From Cohnella baijiui (lineage in GTDB: Bacteria > Bacillota > Bacilli > Paenibacillales > Paenibacillaceae), in contig NZ_JAJFOW010000029.1 in assembly GCF_020731285.1 (NCBI RefSeq), positions 22,916 to 86,915 on the forward strand: a stretch of 64,000 nucleotides of DNA. Direction: 5' to 3'. Positions 16,367 to 24,647 of this stretch are shown one piece after another. The translations under genes were made by a program, and so were the position numbers. The notes beneath the pieces were generated by a model. It was not told where the DNA came from, did no database searches, and saw only the letters and a list, made by a program, of their open reading frames with translations. Each line of letters starts with the position of its first letter. Positions within the stretch are counted from its first letter, which is position 1.

Positions 16367-18160
16367 ATGGACTGGAGAGACGACGGAAGGCCGTCGCCGT
16401 TCGGATGGGGCGGGGTTTCCGCCGACGAGCGGACAAGCCGCCGCTGGCGGCGGCCGGATTGGGTCTTGGTATTGGCTTTGATGCTGTTTTCGGCGCTGAC
16501 TTCGTTTACCGACTTGGGCAACCGCACCGGCCCGCAGACGTTCTGGAAGCCGGATGCCTCCGGCGAAGGGTTCGTCGCGGACTTCGGTGAAGTACGGGCC
16601 GTCGATCGCGTCAATCTGTACGAAGGGCCTGGCGCAACCGGCAAAAGCAAAATCGAATCGTCCGTAGACGGCGTCGTCTGGGAGCCGTACGAGGATGTGG
16701 AGCATAAGACGAACCGGGTATTCACGTGGATATCGGCTGACAAGTCCGTGCAGGCTCGCTATATGCGCTTCACGGCGGAACGGACGGGCTTCCGATTGTA
16801 CGAAGCCGGGTTTTTCGCGAAGGGCGACGACAAGCCGATTCCGGTGACGGAGATCACCCCGGTCGGCAAGCCGGGCGCCGAATCGGAAGGCGGCGGCGGG
16901 CAGGTATTCGACGAGCAGGACGTCACGCCGTACCGGCCGGACTACCGCAACAGCATGTATTTCGACGAGATCTATCACGGGCGCACGGCTTACGAGTTCA
17001 TCCACCAAATCGAGCCCTACGAGAATACGCACCCGCCGCTCGGCAAATGGCTGCTCACCTTCGGCATCCGGCTGTTCGACATGACCCCGTACGGCTGGCG
17101 GTTCATGGCGGCGGTATGCGGCACGCTGATGGTGCCGGTCTTCTACGCGGCCGCGAAAGGCATGTTCAGACGCACGCGCTATGCGTTCATTGCGACGCTC
17201 CTGCTGACGCTCGAAGGCTTTCATCTCGTGCATTCGCGGATGGCCAACGTCGATATTTTCGGCGTTACGTTCACCATCCTGATGTACTACATGATGTATT
17301 TGTACGGGGAGACCGCCTGGCGCAACGGAGGCTTCGGCCGAAGCTTTCGCTATCTGGCGCTGTCCGGCGCGTTCTTCGGCTGCGCCGCCGCCGTCAAGTG
17401 GAACTATCTGTACGGCGGCGCCGGGCTCGCGATCCTGTTCCTTATCGCGCTGCTGCGGCGCAAGCGGGAGTCCCGGCTCGGCGGAGAGCGCGGCTACGCC
17501 AAGAAGACCGCCATTACGCTGCTCTCGTGCCTGATTCTGTTCGTCGCCGTGCCCGCGGGCATCTATACGGCGTCCTACATTCCGTACGAGAAGGCGACGA
17601 AGGCGGACGACGGGCTCAAGGATCTGATCCGCTACCAGGAGAACATGTACGACTATCACAAGGGCGTCAAAGAGAAGCACCCCTACGCGTCTAAGTGGTA
17701 CACCTGGCCCGAGATGCTGCGGCCGGTCTGGTATTACGGCGGCAAGGATCTGGCGGGCGGACAGGCGCAGAGTATCGCGGCGATCGGCAATCCGCTCGTC
17801 TGGTGGGGCGGCCTGATCGCCCTCCTCGTCTCGTGGTGGCTGGGGGCGAGGAGCCGCGATCGGATCGTTCTGACCGTCGCGGTCATGTATCTGTCCTTCT
17901 ACGTGCCCTGGATGGTGGCGCCGCGGAGCATCACCTTCCTTTATCATTACTTCCCGATGGTGCCGCTGCTCATCATTTCGATCGTTTGGATGCTGAGGTG
18001 GTTCGAGGAACGGTCGCGTTACGGCAAGCAGCTCACGGCGCTCACGCTGACGGCGGCAGCGGTGCTCTTCGTCTGGTTCTATCCGGTACTGACGGGGATG
18101 ACGATCAGTCGGGAATGGATGAATTTGGGGATTCGCTGGCTGCCTAGTTGGGGATTCTAA
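16367..18160 (+). CDS. Protein O-mannosyltransferase (GT39/PMT family) with extracytoplasmic insert
   Basis: 597 residues, polytopic. First helix about 32-48, then about 125 residues outside the membrane before the catalytic-type acidic pair in MYFDEIYHGR (Asp-Glu 200-201) and the PMT motif ENTHPPLGKW. PMT enzymes transfer mannose from polyprenyl-phosphate-mannose to Ser/Thr of exported proteins. The insert (about 55-150: FWKPDASGEG .. RVNLYEG .. SVDGVVWEP .. RYMRFTAERT) has the look of a discoidin (F5/8 type C) beta-sandwich, unusual at this position. Eleven or so further helices follow. The next gene encodes a plausible lipid-sugar donor synthase. Confidence 0.85.
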   Translation: MDWRDDGRPSPFGWGGVSADERTSRRWRRPDWVLVLALMLFSALTSFTDLGNRTGPQTFWKPDASGEGFVADFGEVRAVDRVNLYEGPGATGKSKIESSVDGVVWEPYEDVEHKTNRVFTWISADKSVQARYMRFTAERTGFRLYEAGFFAKGDDKPIPVTEITPVGKPGAESEGGGGQVFDEQDVTPYRPDYRNSMYFDEIYHGRTAYEFIHQIEPYENTHPPLGKWLLTFGIRLFDMTPYGWRFMAAVCGTLMVPVFYAAAKGMFRRTRYAFIATLLLTLEGFHLVHSRMANVDIFGVTFTILMYYMMYLYGETAWRNGGFGRSFRYLALSGAFFGCAAAVKWNYLYGGAGLAILFLIALLRRKRESRLGGERGYAKKTAITLLSCLILFVAVPAGIYTASYIPYEKATKADDGLKDLIRYQENMYDYHKGVKEKHPYASKWYTWPEMLRPVWYYGGKDLAGGQAQSIAAIGNPLVWWGGLIALLVSWWLGARSRDRIVLTVAVMYLSFYVPWMVAPRSITFLYHYFPMVPLLIISIVWMLRWFEERSRYGKQLTALTLTAAAVLFVWFYPVLTGMTISREWMNLGIRWLPSWGF

Positions 18161-18198
18161 CAAGAGAGAGTTTTGACGGAATAATAGGGGGGAGTCGA

Positions 18199-19200
18199 AT
18201 GGGCGGACCGGTAGTGCTGTCGGTCGTAGTGCCGATGTATAACGAAGAAGAAGTCATCGAGACGACGTACCGGCGCTTGACCGACGTGCTGACCAACTCG
18301 GGAGAGACGTACGAGCTGGTGTTCGTGAACGACGGCAGCCGCGATCGCACGGCGGATCTCGTCCGCGCGCTCGGCGCCAAGGACGAGCGGGTGAAGATGA
18401 TCGATTTCGCCCGCAACTTCGGCCACCAGATCGCCGTGACGGCGGGCATGGACCACGCCGCGGGCCGCGCCGTCGTCCTGATCGATGCGGACCTGCAGGA
18501 CCCGCCGGAGCTGATCCCGGAAATGTTGGCCAAATGGCGGCAAGGCTACGACGTCGTCTACGGCAAGCGGATCGCCCGGCGCGGCGAGACATGGTTCAAG
18601 AAAGTGACGGCCAAGGCGTTCTACCGGCTGCTGGCTTCGATGACGTCCGTGAACATCCCGGTGGACACCGGCGATTTCCGGCTGATGGACCGCAAGGTAT
18701 GCGACGCGCTCAGCAGCATGCGGGAGCGCAGCCGGTTCATCCGCGGCATGGTCGCCTGGGCGGGCTTCCGCCAGACGTCGGTGGAGTACGTGCGGGACGA
18801 GCGGTTCGCCGGCGAGACGAAGTACCCGCTGCGTAAAATGGTGCGCCTGTCGCTGGACGCGATCACGTCGTTCTCGACGAAGCCCCTCAAAATCGCGGGC
18901 GTGTTGGGCTTTTTGATGTCGGCGGCGGGCTTCATTTATTTGATCGTCGTCATTTGCCAACGGATCTTTACGAACACGACGACGGCGGGCTGGTCCTCGC
19001 TAATCGTCATCAGCTTGTTTTTCCACGGCATCACGCTGTCGCTGCTCGGGGTGCTCGGCGAGTATATCGGCCGCATCTATGAGGAGTCGAAGCGCCGCCC
19101 GCTGTATCTTGTCGCGGACAAGTTGAATTTCGGCGAGCCCGCCCCGGAGTCGCGGCAGCTGGACCTGCCTCCGCTCGGCGACACGGGCATCAGGCATTGA
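18199..19200 (+). CDS. GT2 polyprenyl-phosphate glycosyltransferase (DPM1/GtrB-like)
   Basis: 333 residues. GT-A domain with SVVVPMYNEEEVIE, the metal-binding DADLQDPPELIPEML, and DTGDFRLMD, followed by two membrane helices (about 235-255 and 270-295) as in GtrB/DPM-type enzymes. It would charge undecaprenyl phosphate with a sugar on the cytoplasmic face. The ATG at 18199 has AGGGGGGAG 4 nt upstream; longer in-frame starts overlap the PMT gene. Lying 38 bp after the mannosyltransferase gene, it probably supplies its donor (context inference). Confidence 0.9.
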   Translation: MGGPVVLSVVVPMYNEEEVIETTYRRLTDVLTNSGETYELVFVNDGSRDRTADLVRALGAKDERVKMIDFARNFGHQIAVTAGMDHAAGRAVVLIDADLQDPPELIPEMLAKWRQGYDVVYGKRIARRGETWFKKVTAKAFYRLLASMTSVNIPVDTGDFRLMDRKVCDALSSMRERSRFIRGMVAWAGFRQTSVEYVRDERFAGETKYPLRKMVRLSLDAITSFSTKPLKIAGVLGFLMSAAGFIYLIVVICQRIFTNTTTAGWSSLIVISLFFHGITLSLLGVLGEYIGRIYEESKRRPLYLVADKLNFGEPAPESRQLDLPPLGDTGIRH

Positions 19201-19311
19201 GCGGTGCTGGGAGCAAGGTGCATATCATAGACGGAGGCTGGCCCGCAGGGGCTGTCCCACAGTCATGCTGTGATTTTCTTAGCCTCGCATAGCACCGATT
19301 TTCATCGAGAA

Positions 19312-19358
19312 AAAAGGACCTCAGCCTCGCTTATAGCGGAGGTTGAGGTCCTTTTGTT
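19312..19358 (+). terminator. Strong intrinsic terminator
   Basis: AAAAGGACCTCA .. CCTCGC pairs with GCGGAGG .. TGAGGTCCTTTT, about 18 bp with one mismatch, followed by GTTTG. It ends the mannosyltransferase/GT2 operon. Confidence 0.85.
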
Positions 19359-19421
19359 TGATTGTCGGGATGCTCCTCTGTCGGGCAAACGTTTTTGCAG
19401 CAGTAGACCGCAGCGCCGCCG

Positions 19422-19605
19422 GATGGAGCGAAATGCTCCAACTAGGGCGATTAGATGGCCTCGAGGCCACCAGAGGGGGCAATATGCTCCAACTAGGGCG
19501 GCCGGGAAGCCGCGATTCTGCTAGATGGAGCGAAATGCTCCAACTAGGGCGTTCTGGAAGCCCCGGGGCCTCCAGATGGAGCAAAATGCTCCATCTGGGC
19601 ACGAA
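19422..19605. repeat. 51-bp tandem array, four copies
   Basis: ATGCTCCAACTAGGGCG recurs with TGCTCC starting at 19434, 19485, 19536 and 19587, exactly 51 bp apart. Units carry the inverted repeat GGAGC-GAAAT-GCTCC. The sequence between cores varies. Non-coding, between the convergent GT2 and LysR genes. Confidence 0.9.
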
Positions 19606-19624
19606 TCGCGTACCCCCGCCGCTT

Positions 19625-19910
19625 CGCCGAAATAGGGAACAAAATGTTCCTTATTCTCCCGCACTCCCACCATTTCGCCGAAATAGGGAACAAATTTTTC
19701 CTTATTCCTCGCACTCCCACCATTTCGCCGAAATAGGGAACAAATTGTTCCTTATTCCTCGCACTCCCGCCATTTCGCCGAAATAGGGAACAAATTGTTC
19801 CTTATCCCCCATGCACTCCCGACACTCTGCCGAAATAGGGAACAAATTGTTCTTATCCCCCCCGCACTCCCGCCATTTCGCTGAAACAGGGACAAAAAAG
19901 TTCCCTAGGG
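19625..19910. repeat. 50-52 bp tandem array, six copies, with GGAACAA palindrome
   Basis: CGCCGAAATAGGGAACAAAT units begin at 19625, 19676, 19726, 19776, 19828 and 19879 (steps 51, 50, 50, 52, 51). The core GGAACAA-A-TTGTTCC is self-complementary. The last copy is degenerate. About 280 bp of unique DNA with no visible gene follows, up to the LysR gene. Confidence 0.9.
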
Positions 19911-20189
19911 AGACGATTCGATTGAGAAGCAGCAGATCGGATTTTAGCTAGGTGCCGAACCATGATTCCATGATCACCTGCAAACGCTAGGATGAGTAAT
20001 GCAGCGGCATGTGGCTCCTGTGGGGGAGCCAAGCCTATCATACGGCTCGACAACGGGACCTGGTTCATCAGCACGTTATTTGAAGAGATGTGCGAAAGCC
20101 TGGGCAGTATCCACAAACGGACCCGCTGAACCGGCGGCGTCGCCAGATGGAGCAAAACCCTTCCGTTTTCTGTCGGGCGCGCCCCCCGC

Positions 20190-21095
20190 TCAAGAGGACG
20201 AAGCTTTCGGGATGTCCGTTCCCGACGCTTCGAACAGCAGGTCGATCATATGACGGATGGCGGGATCGATCCACTTTTTCTTGTGCAGCACGATCTGCGT
20301 GAAGAAGGCGATGTCCGGATGCGAGAAGTCCAGCTCCACGAGCCGGCCCTCGCTCAGCTCCCGCGCGACGGCGATGCGGGGCAGCAGCCCGATGCCGAGG
20401 CCGTAGGAGACGCACTGCTTAATCGCTTCGAGGCTTCCGAATTCGTGATGGATCGCATAGTCCACGCCATGATGGCCGAGGAGCCGCTCGAAGGCGCCGC
20501 GATACGTGCATGACTGCTCGGTTGCGATGTAGGACTCGCCGTGCAGCGCGTTCGGATCCAGCTTCTTCAAGCCTTGAAGCGGGTGCCCGGGACAGGCGAC
20601 GACGACGAGTTCTTCCTGGCGAAGCGTAATGACCTGCAGATCGTCGTCCCGCACGATCTCGTCGAGAATGACGCCCATATCCATGGCGCCCGATTTGACC
20701 TGCTGAATCACCTGGCGGTCGTGGGACGGATTGACTTGCAGGTTGATATTCGGGAAGGTAAGCCGGAAACGGTGAAACACCGGCGGGAGAAAAAACGAGA
20801 CGAGCGATTCGATTGTGCCGATTTCGAGGTGGCCTCGCGCCTGGCGGGAGATCAAGTGCTTCGAGTTGTCGAAGAGCTCGAGGATCTGCTCAAAAGTGTC
20901 GAGCAAGCTCTCGCCGGCCGAGGTCAGCCGCATCGTGCGTCCGAAGCGCTCAAAGAGGGTGACGCCGTACTCTTGTTCCAGCTTTTGGATGTGTGCCGTA
21001 ACGCTGGATTGAACATAGCCGAGATTCTCCGCCGCCTTGGTGAAGCTTTGGCAGCGGGCTACTTCCATGAAGGATCTAATATAAATGAAATCCAA
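20190..21095 (-). CDS. LysR-family transcriptional regulator
   Basis: 301 residues. N-terminal winged helix (SFTKAAENLGYVQSSVTAHI, about 17-36) and a periplasmic-binding-protein-like effector domain (about 90-295; HLEIGTIESL, FPNINLQV, ELVVVACPGHPL, YGLGIGLLP). The start is a TTG at 21095 with GGGCGG about 7 nt upstream. LysR proteins usually act on a divergent neighbour, but the 300 bp upstream hold no gene on the other strand, only the end of the AraC gene, so the target is unknown. Confidence 0.88.
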   Translation of the reverse strand: MDFIYIRSFMEVARCQSFTKAAENLGYVQSSVTAHIQKLEQEYGVTLFERFGRTMRLTSAGESLLDTFEQILELFDNSKHLISRQARGHLEIGTIESLVSFFLPPVFHRFRLTFPNINLQVNPSHDRQVIQQVKSGAMDMGVILDEIVRDDDLQVITLRQEELVVVACPGHPLQGLKKLDPNALHGESYIATEQSCTYRGAFERLLGHHGVDYAIHHEFGSLEAIKQCVSYGLGIGLLPRIAVARELSEGRLVELDFSHPDIAFFTQIVLHKKKWIDPAIRHMIDLLFEASGTDIPKASSS

Positions 21096-21399
21096 ACCAT
21101 CACCGCCCGACGCTTGTTGTCAAGGCCGTTGGAACACGGATACCGCTAGATAAGCGAGTAGGGGGGAGAGAAGCCGGCGCTTCCCGGCGCTCCGCCCGCC
21201 GTCCCGGCACTGTGCGAGCATCCGATCATGTTCACGTTCCTTCGTCTCGCTTTCCCATATTTTATAAGCCGCGTAGTCGTGAATCAACCCTTTTTTCTCC
21301 CCCTTCGGACTTCGGTGGAAACATCATATCACCGGCGCCGGGGAGGGGGTTGTCGAGCGTTTTTCATCGGCCGAATCGGTATTCTCGATGGAAGCGCCA

Positions 21400-22257
21400 T
21401 CATGTCCCAAGGACGGAAGTACGGTAGTCGGTCGGCGTCTCGCCGTAAGCCCGGCGGAACTGCTTGGAGAAGTAGAGGGCGTCGCGAAAACCGGCGGAGG
21501 AGGCGATCTGCTCGACCGTGAGCTCGGGCCGTTCGCGCAGCAGCCGGCGTCCGTGATCGATCCGCAGCCGGGCGAGGAAGCCCATCGGCGTCACGCCCGC
21601 ATGGCGCTTGAACAGCCGGGACAGGTAGGCGCGGTTGTAGCCGAGCGTCTCGGCCATCGCTTCGATCGTGACGGGCTCCGCATACTGCGTGGACAGGTAT
21701 ACGATCACCTGCCGGACGAGCTCTTCCTCGTGCGAGTTCGGCCGCGGGAGCGCCGGGCCGGACTCGGGCGACGCCTCTTGCAGCGCGGCCAGCAGCAGGT
21801 GCAGCTGGCCCGCCGCTTCGAGGGAGGCGGAGCGGCGCCGCTCCCGCAGCGCCTCGTAGATGGCGCGGCAGCATTCGCCGGGCGAGCGGTCGCCGCGGGT
21901 ATCGGCGACGGCCCGGTCGGGACCGAGGCCGGCTTCGGCAAGCAGAGCCGCGGCCGGCTCGCCGGCGAAGGCGACCCAGCGGTAGCGCCAAGGAGCCTCC
22001 CGGTCGCTCTCGTAACTGAACAGCTGGCGCGGATGGATCAAGAACGTGTGGCCGGCCCTCAGCTCGGCGTCCGTATCGCCGGCGCGGAAGCGCCCGCGGC
22101 CGGAGAGGACATGGTGCAGCAAATAATAGTCGACGATCTTGGGGCCGACCTGATGCTGCGGCCGGGTTTGGCTTTCGCCGGCGAACAGCACGTTCAGGCT
22201 GCGCGGCTCCATGGCCGAGGGGTTGGATGCGACGCGGTAGGTGTGTGCTCGGGGCAT
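21400..22257 (-). CDS. AraC-family regulator, probable activator of galKET
   Basis: 285 residues. N-terminal cupin-like sugar-sensing domain (YYLLHHVLSGRGRFRAGDTD, HTFLIHPRQLFSY) and C-terminal double helix-turn-helix (MAETLGYNRAYLSRLFKRH and IASSAGFRDALYFSKQFRRA). The ATG at 22257 has AGGAGGA upstream. It is transcribed divergently from galK with 178 bp between the starts, the usual layout for a local sugar regulator, so galactose or a galactoside is the likely effector (inference). Confidence 0.87.
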   Translation of the reverse strand: MPRAHTYRVASNPSAMEPRSLNVLFAGESQTRPQHQVGPKIVDYYLLHHVLSGRGRFRAGDTDAELRAGHTFLIHPRQLFSYESDREAPWRYRWVAFAGEPAAALLAEAGLGPDRAVADTRGDRSPGECCRAIYEALRERRRSASLEAAGQLHLLLAALQEASPESGPALPRPNSHEEELVRQVIVYLSTQYAEPVTIEAMAETLGYNRAYLSRLFKRHAGVTPMGFLARLRIDHGRRLLRERPELTVEQIASSAGFRDALYFSKQFRRAYGETPTDYRTSVLGT

Positions 22258-22369
22258 CGTCGTTCCTCCTGCTCTTTCGCCGTAGGTCGCAAAACGGCGG
22301 GTGTCGGTACCTACCCGCATTGTACCCGATGAAGTCACATTTCTCCATAGGATGCGCACTTCGAACCAT

Positions 22370-22398
22370 TTCCCGCCCCCTTGTCGATTCGTTATACT
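22370..22398 (+). promoter_or_regulatory. Candidate activator-dependent gal promoter
   Basis: TATACT -10 (22393-22398) with a poor -35 (TTCCCG) at 17-bp spacing. A weak -35 is what one expects if the divergent AraC protein activates. No clear operator repeat could be read. Confidence 0.35.
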
Positions 22399-22435
22399 AA
22401 TAGCAAATCCGCACCTCATAGGAGGAACTGGCCTT

Positions 22436-23617
22436 ATGCCGCATATCCCGCAGCTCAAACAAGACTTCATCACCCGCTTCGGAGGCTCCGAAGCCGGCAT
22501 CCGCGTCTTTCAGGCGCCCGGCCGGGTCAACCTGATCGGCGAGCATACCGACTACAACGGCGGCGCCGTCTTCCCGGCGGCCCTCACCTTCGGCACGACG
22601 GTGATCGTCCGGCCGCGGGCCGACCGTTCGCTTGGACTCGCCTCCACGAACTTCCCGCAGACGCTGACCATTTCGCTGGACGACATCTCGTTCCGCGAGG
22701 AGGACGACTGGACGAATTATCCGAAAGGCATCGTCTGGGAGTTGAACCAACGGGGCATCGCGCTGTCCACCGGCTACGATCTGCTCTATCACGGCGAAAT
22801 TCCGAACGGCGCGGGCTTGTCCTCCTCGGCCTCGATCGAGGTCGTAACGGCGTACGCCCTGCTGTCGCTCGAGGGCAAGCCGACCGACACGGTCGAGATC
22901 GCCGTCTGGTCCCAGCATGCCGAAAACGAGTTCGTCGGCGTCAAATGCGGCATCATGGACCAATTCGCGGTAGCGAACGGCAAGCGGGACCACGCGATCC
23001 ACCTCGACTGCGACACGCTGCGCTACGAGCTGGTGCCGTTCCGCTCCGGCGACTACAAGCTTGTCATCGGCAACACGAACAAACGCCGCGGCCTCGTCGA
23101 TTCCAAATACAACGAGCGCCGCGCCCAGTGCGAGCAGGCGGTGCGCGATCTGCGCGCGGCTTTCCCGGAGCTGACGCTTCTCGGCCAACTGTCCCTTGAG
23201 GAATACAACGCGAACGAAGGCTTGATCGCCGACGAGACGGTGCGCAAGCGGGCGCGGCACGTGGTGGAGGAGATCGACCGCGTGGGCCGCTCGATCGAGG
23301 TGCTGCGGGCGAACGACCTGGCCGCGTTCGGCGCGCTCATGAACGCTTCGCACGACTCGCTGCGCGATCTGTACGAGGTGACGGGCGACGAGCTGAACGC
23401 GATGGTGGACGCCGCGCGAGCGGTGCCCGGCGTGCTCGGCTCCCGCATGACGGGCGCCGGATTCGGGGGCTGCACGATCTCCCTCGTGCACCAGGACGCG
23501 GTAGAGACGTTTATCGAACAGGTAGGCAGCCGTTACGAAGCGGCAACGGGACTGCACCCGGACTTCTATGTGTGCGACATCGGCGACGGCGTGCGCGAAA
23601 TGAAGGAGGAGGCTTAA
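22436..23617 (+). CDS. galK: Galactokinase
   Basis: 393-residue GHMP kinase converting galactose to galactose 1-phosphate (Leloir pathway). Motifs: GRVNLIGEHTDYNGGAVFP at the N-terminus, the ATP-binding GAGLSSSASIEV and the C-terminal GAGFGGCTI. The ATG at 22436 is preceded by AGGAGGA. First gene of galK-galE-galT; one base separates its stop from galE. Confidence 0.95.
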   Translation: MPHIPQLKQDFITRFGGSEAGIRVFQAPGRVNLIGEHTDYNGGAVFPAALTFGTTVIVRPRADRSLGLASTNFPQTLTISLDDISFREEDDWTNYPKGIVWELNQRGIALSTGYDLLYHGEIPNGAGLSSSASIEVVTAYALLSLEGKPTDTVEIAVWSQHAENEFVGVKCGIMDQFAVANGKRDHAIHLDCDTLRYELVPFRSGDYKLVIGNTNKRRGLVDSKYNERRAQCEQAVRDLRAAFPELTLLGQLSLEEYNANEGLIADETVRKRARHVVEEIDRVGRSIEVLRANDLAAFGALMNASHDSLRDLYEVTGDELNAMVDAARAVPGVLGSRMTGAGFGGCTISLVHQDAVETFIEQVGSRYEAATGLHPDFYVCDIGDGVREMKEEA

Positions 23618-23618
23618 T

Positions 23619-24605
23619 ATGGCGGTATTGGTGACGGGCGGAGCCGGGTACATCGGCTCCCATACGGTAGCGGCGCTGCTTGCGCGCGGCGAGGAGGTTG
23701 TCGTCGTCGACAACCTGTACCAGGGTCATCGCGACGCGGTGCTCGGCGGCAAGCTGTACGAGGGGGACCTGCGCGACGAGGCGTTCCTTGCGCGGGTGTT
23801 CGAAGAAAACGACATCGACGGCGTCATCCACTTCGCGGCGAACTCGCTGGTCGGGGAAAGCATGCAAAACCCCGGCAAGTATTACCACAACAACGTTTAC
23901 GGCACGCTGTGCCTGCTCGAAGCGATGAAAAAGGCGGGCGTGAGCCGCATCGTCTTTTCCTCGACCGCCGCGACGTACGGCGAGCCGGAGAAGGTGCCGA
24001 TCGACGAGTACGACCGCACGCTGCCGACCAACGCGTACGGGGAGACAAAGCTGGCGATGGAGAAAATGATCCGGTGGTTCGACGTCGCCCACGGCATCAA
24101 GTCCGTTTCGCTTCGCTATTTCAACGCGGCCGGCGCGCACGAGAGCGGCAAGATCGGCGAGGACCATCAGCCGGAATCTCATCTCGTTCCGCTCGTGCTT
24201 CAGGTCGCGCTGGGGCAGCGGGAGCACATCTCCGTCTTCGGGGACGATTATCCGACCGAGGACGGCACCTGCATCCGCGACTATATCCACGTCAGCGATC
24301 TGGCGTCCGCGCATATTCTGGCGCTGGGACGCTTGCGCGACGGCGGGGAGAGCGCGATTTACAACCTGGGCAACGGCACCGGCTTCTCGGTGAAGCAGGT
24401 CATCGACATCTCCCGCGAGGTGACGGGGCACGCGATCCCGGCCAAGATCGAAGCCCGCCGGGCGGGCGATCCGGCCGTGCTGGTCGCTTCGTCCGACCGC
24501 GCCCGTCAGGAGCTGGGTTGGACGCCCCGCTTTCCGGACCTGAAGGATATCGTCGCCAGCGCTTGGGCCTGGCACCAGTCGCATCCGAAAGGCTACGAAA
24601 AGTAA
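23619..24605 (+). CDS. galE: UDP-glucose 4-epimerase
   Basis: 328-residue extended short-chain dehydrogenase that interconverts UDP-galactose and UDP-glucose using bound NAD. NAD motif TGGAGYIGSH at residue 6, catalytic Ser/Thr region FSSTAATYG and YxxxK in NAYGETK, and RYFNAAGAHESG typical of GalE. Immediately follows galK and precedes galT in the same operon. It also supplies UDP-galactose for surface glycans. Confidence 0.95.
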   Translation: MAVLVTGGAGYIGSHTVAALLARGEEVVVVDNLYQGHRDAVLGGKLYEGDLRDEAFLARVFEENDIDGVIHFAANSLVGESMQNPGKYYHNNVYGTLCLLEAMKKAGVSRIVFSSTAATYGEPEKVPIDEYDRTLPTNAYGETKLAMEKMIRWFDVAHGIKSVSLRYFNAAGAHESGKIGEDHQPESHLVPLVLQVALGQREHISVFGDDYPTEDGTCIRDYIHVSDLASAHILALGRLRDGGESAIYNLGNGTGFSVKQVIDISREVTGHAIPAKIEARRAGDPAVLVASSDRARQELGWTPRFPDLKDIVASAWAWHQSHPKGYEK

Positions 24606-24647
24606 GATCCGAAAGGTTACGAGAAGGAATACGGGAGGCTATCCGCA

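Noticed and set aside
16328..18163. A 611-codon minus-strand frame across the mannosyltransferase gene
   Set aside because: Antisense shadow; the plus strand has membrane helices and PMT motifs.
19201..19300. GGGGCTGTCCCACAG-like sequence resembling the end of some insertion sequences
   Set aside because: No matching opposite end, transposase or target duplication could be found; it may be only a short hairpin.
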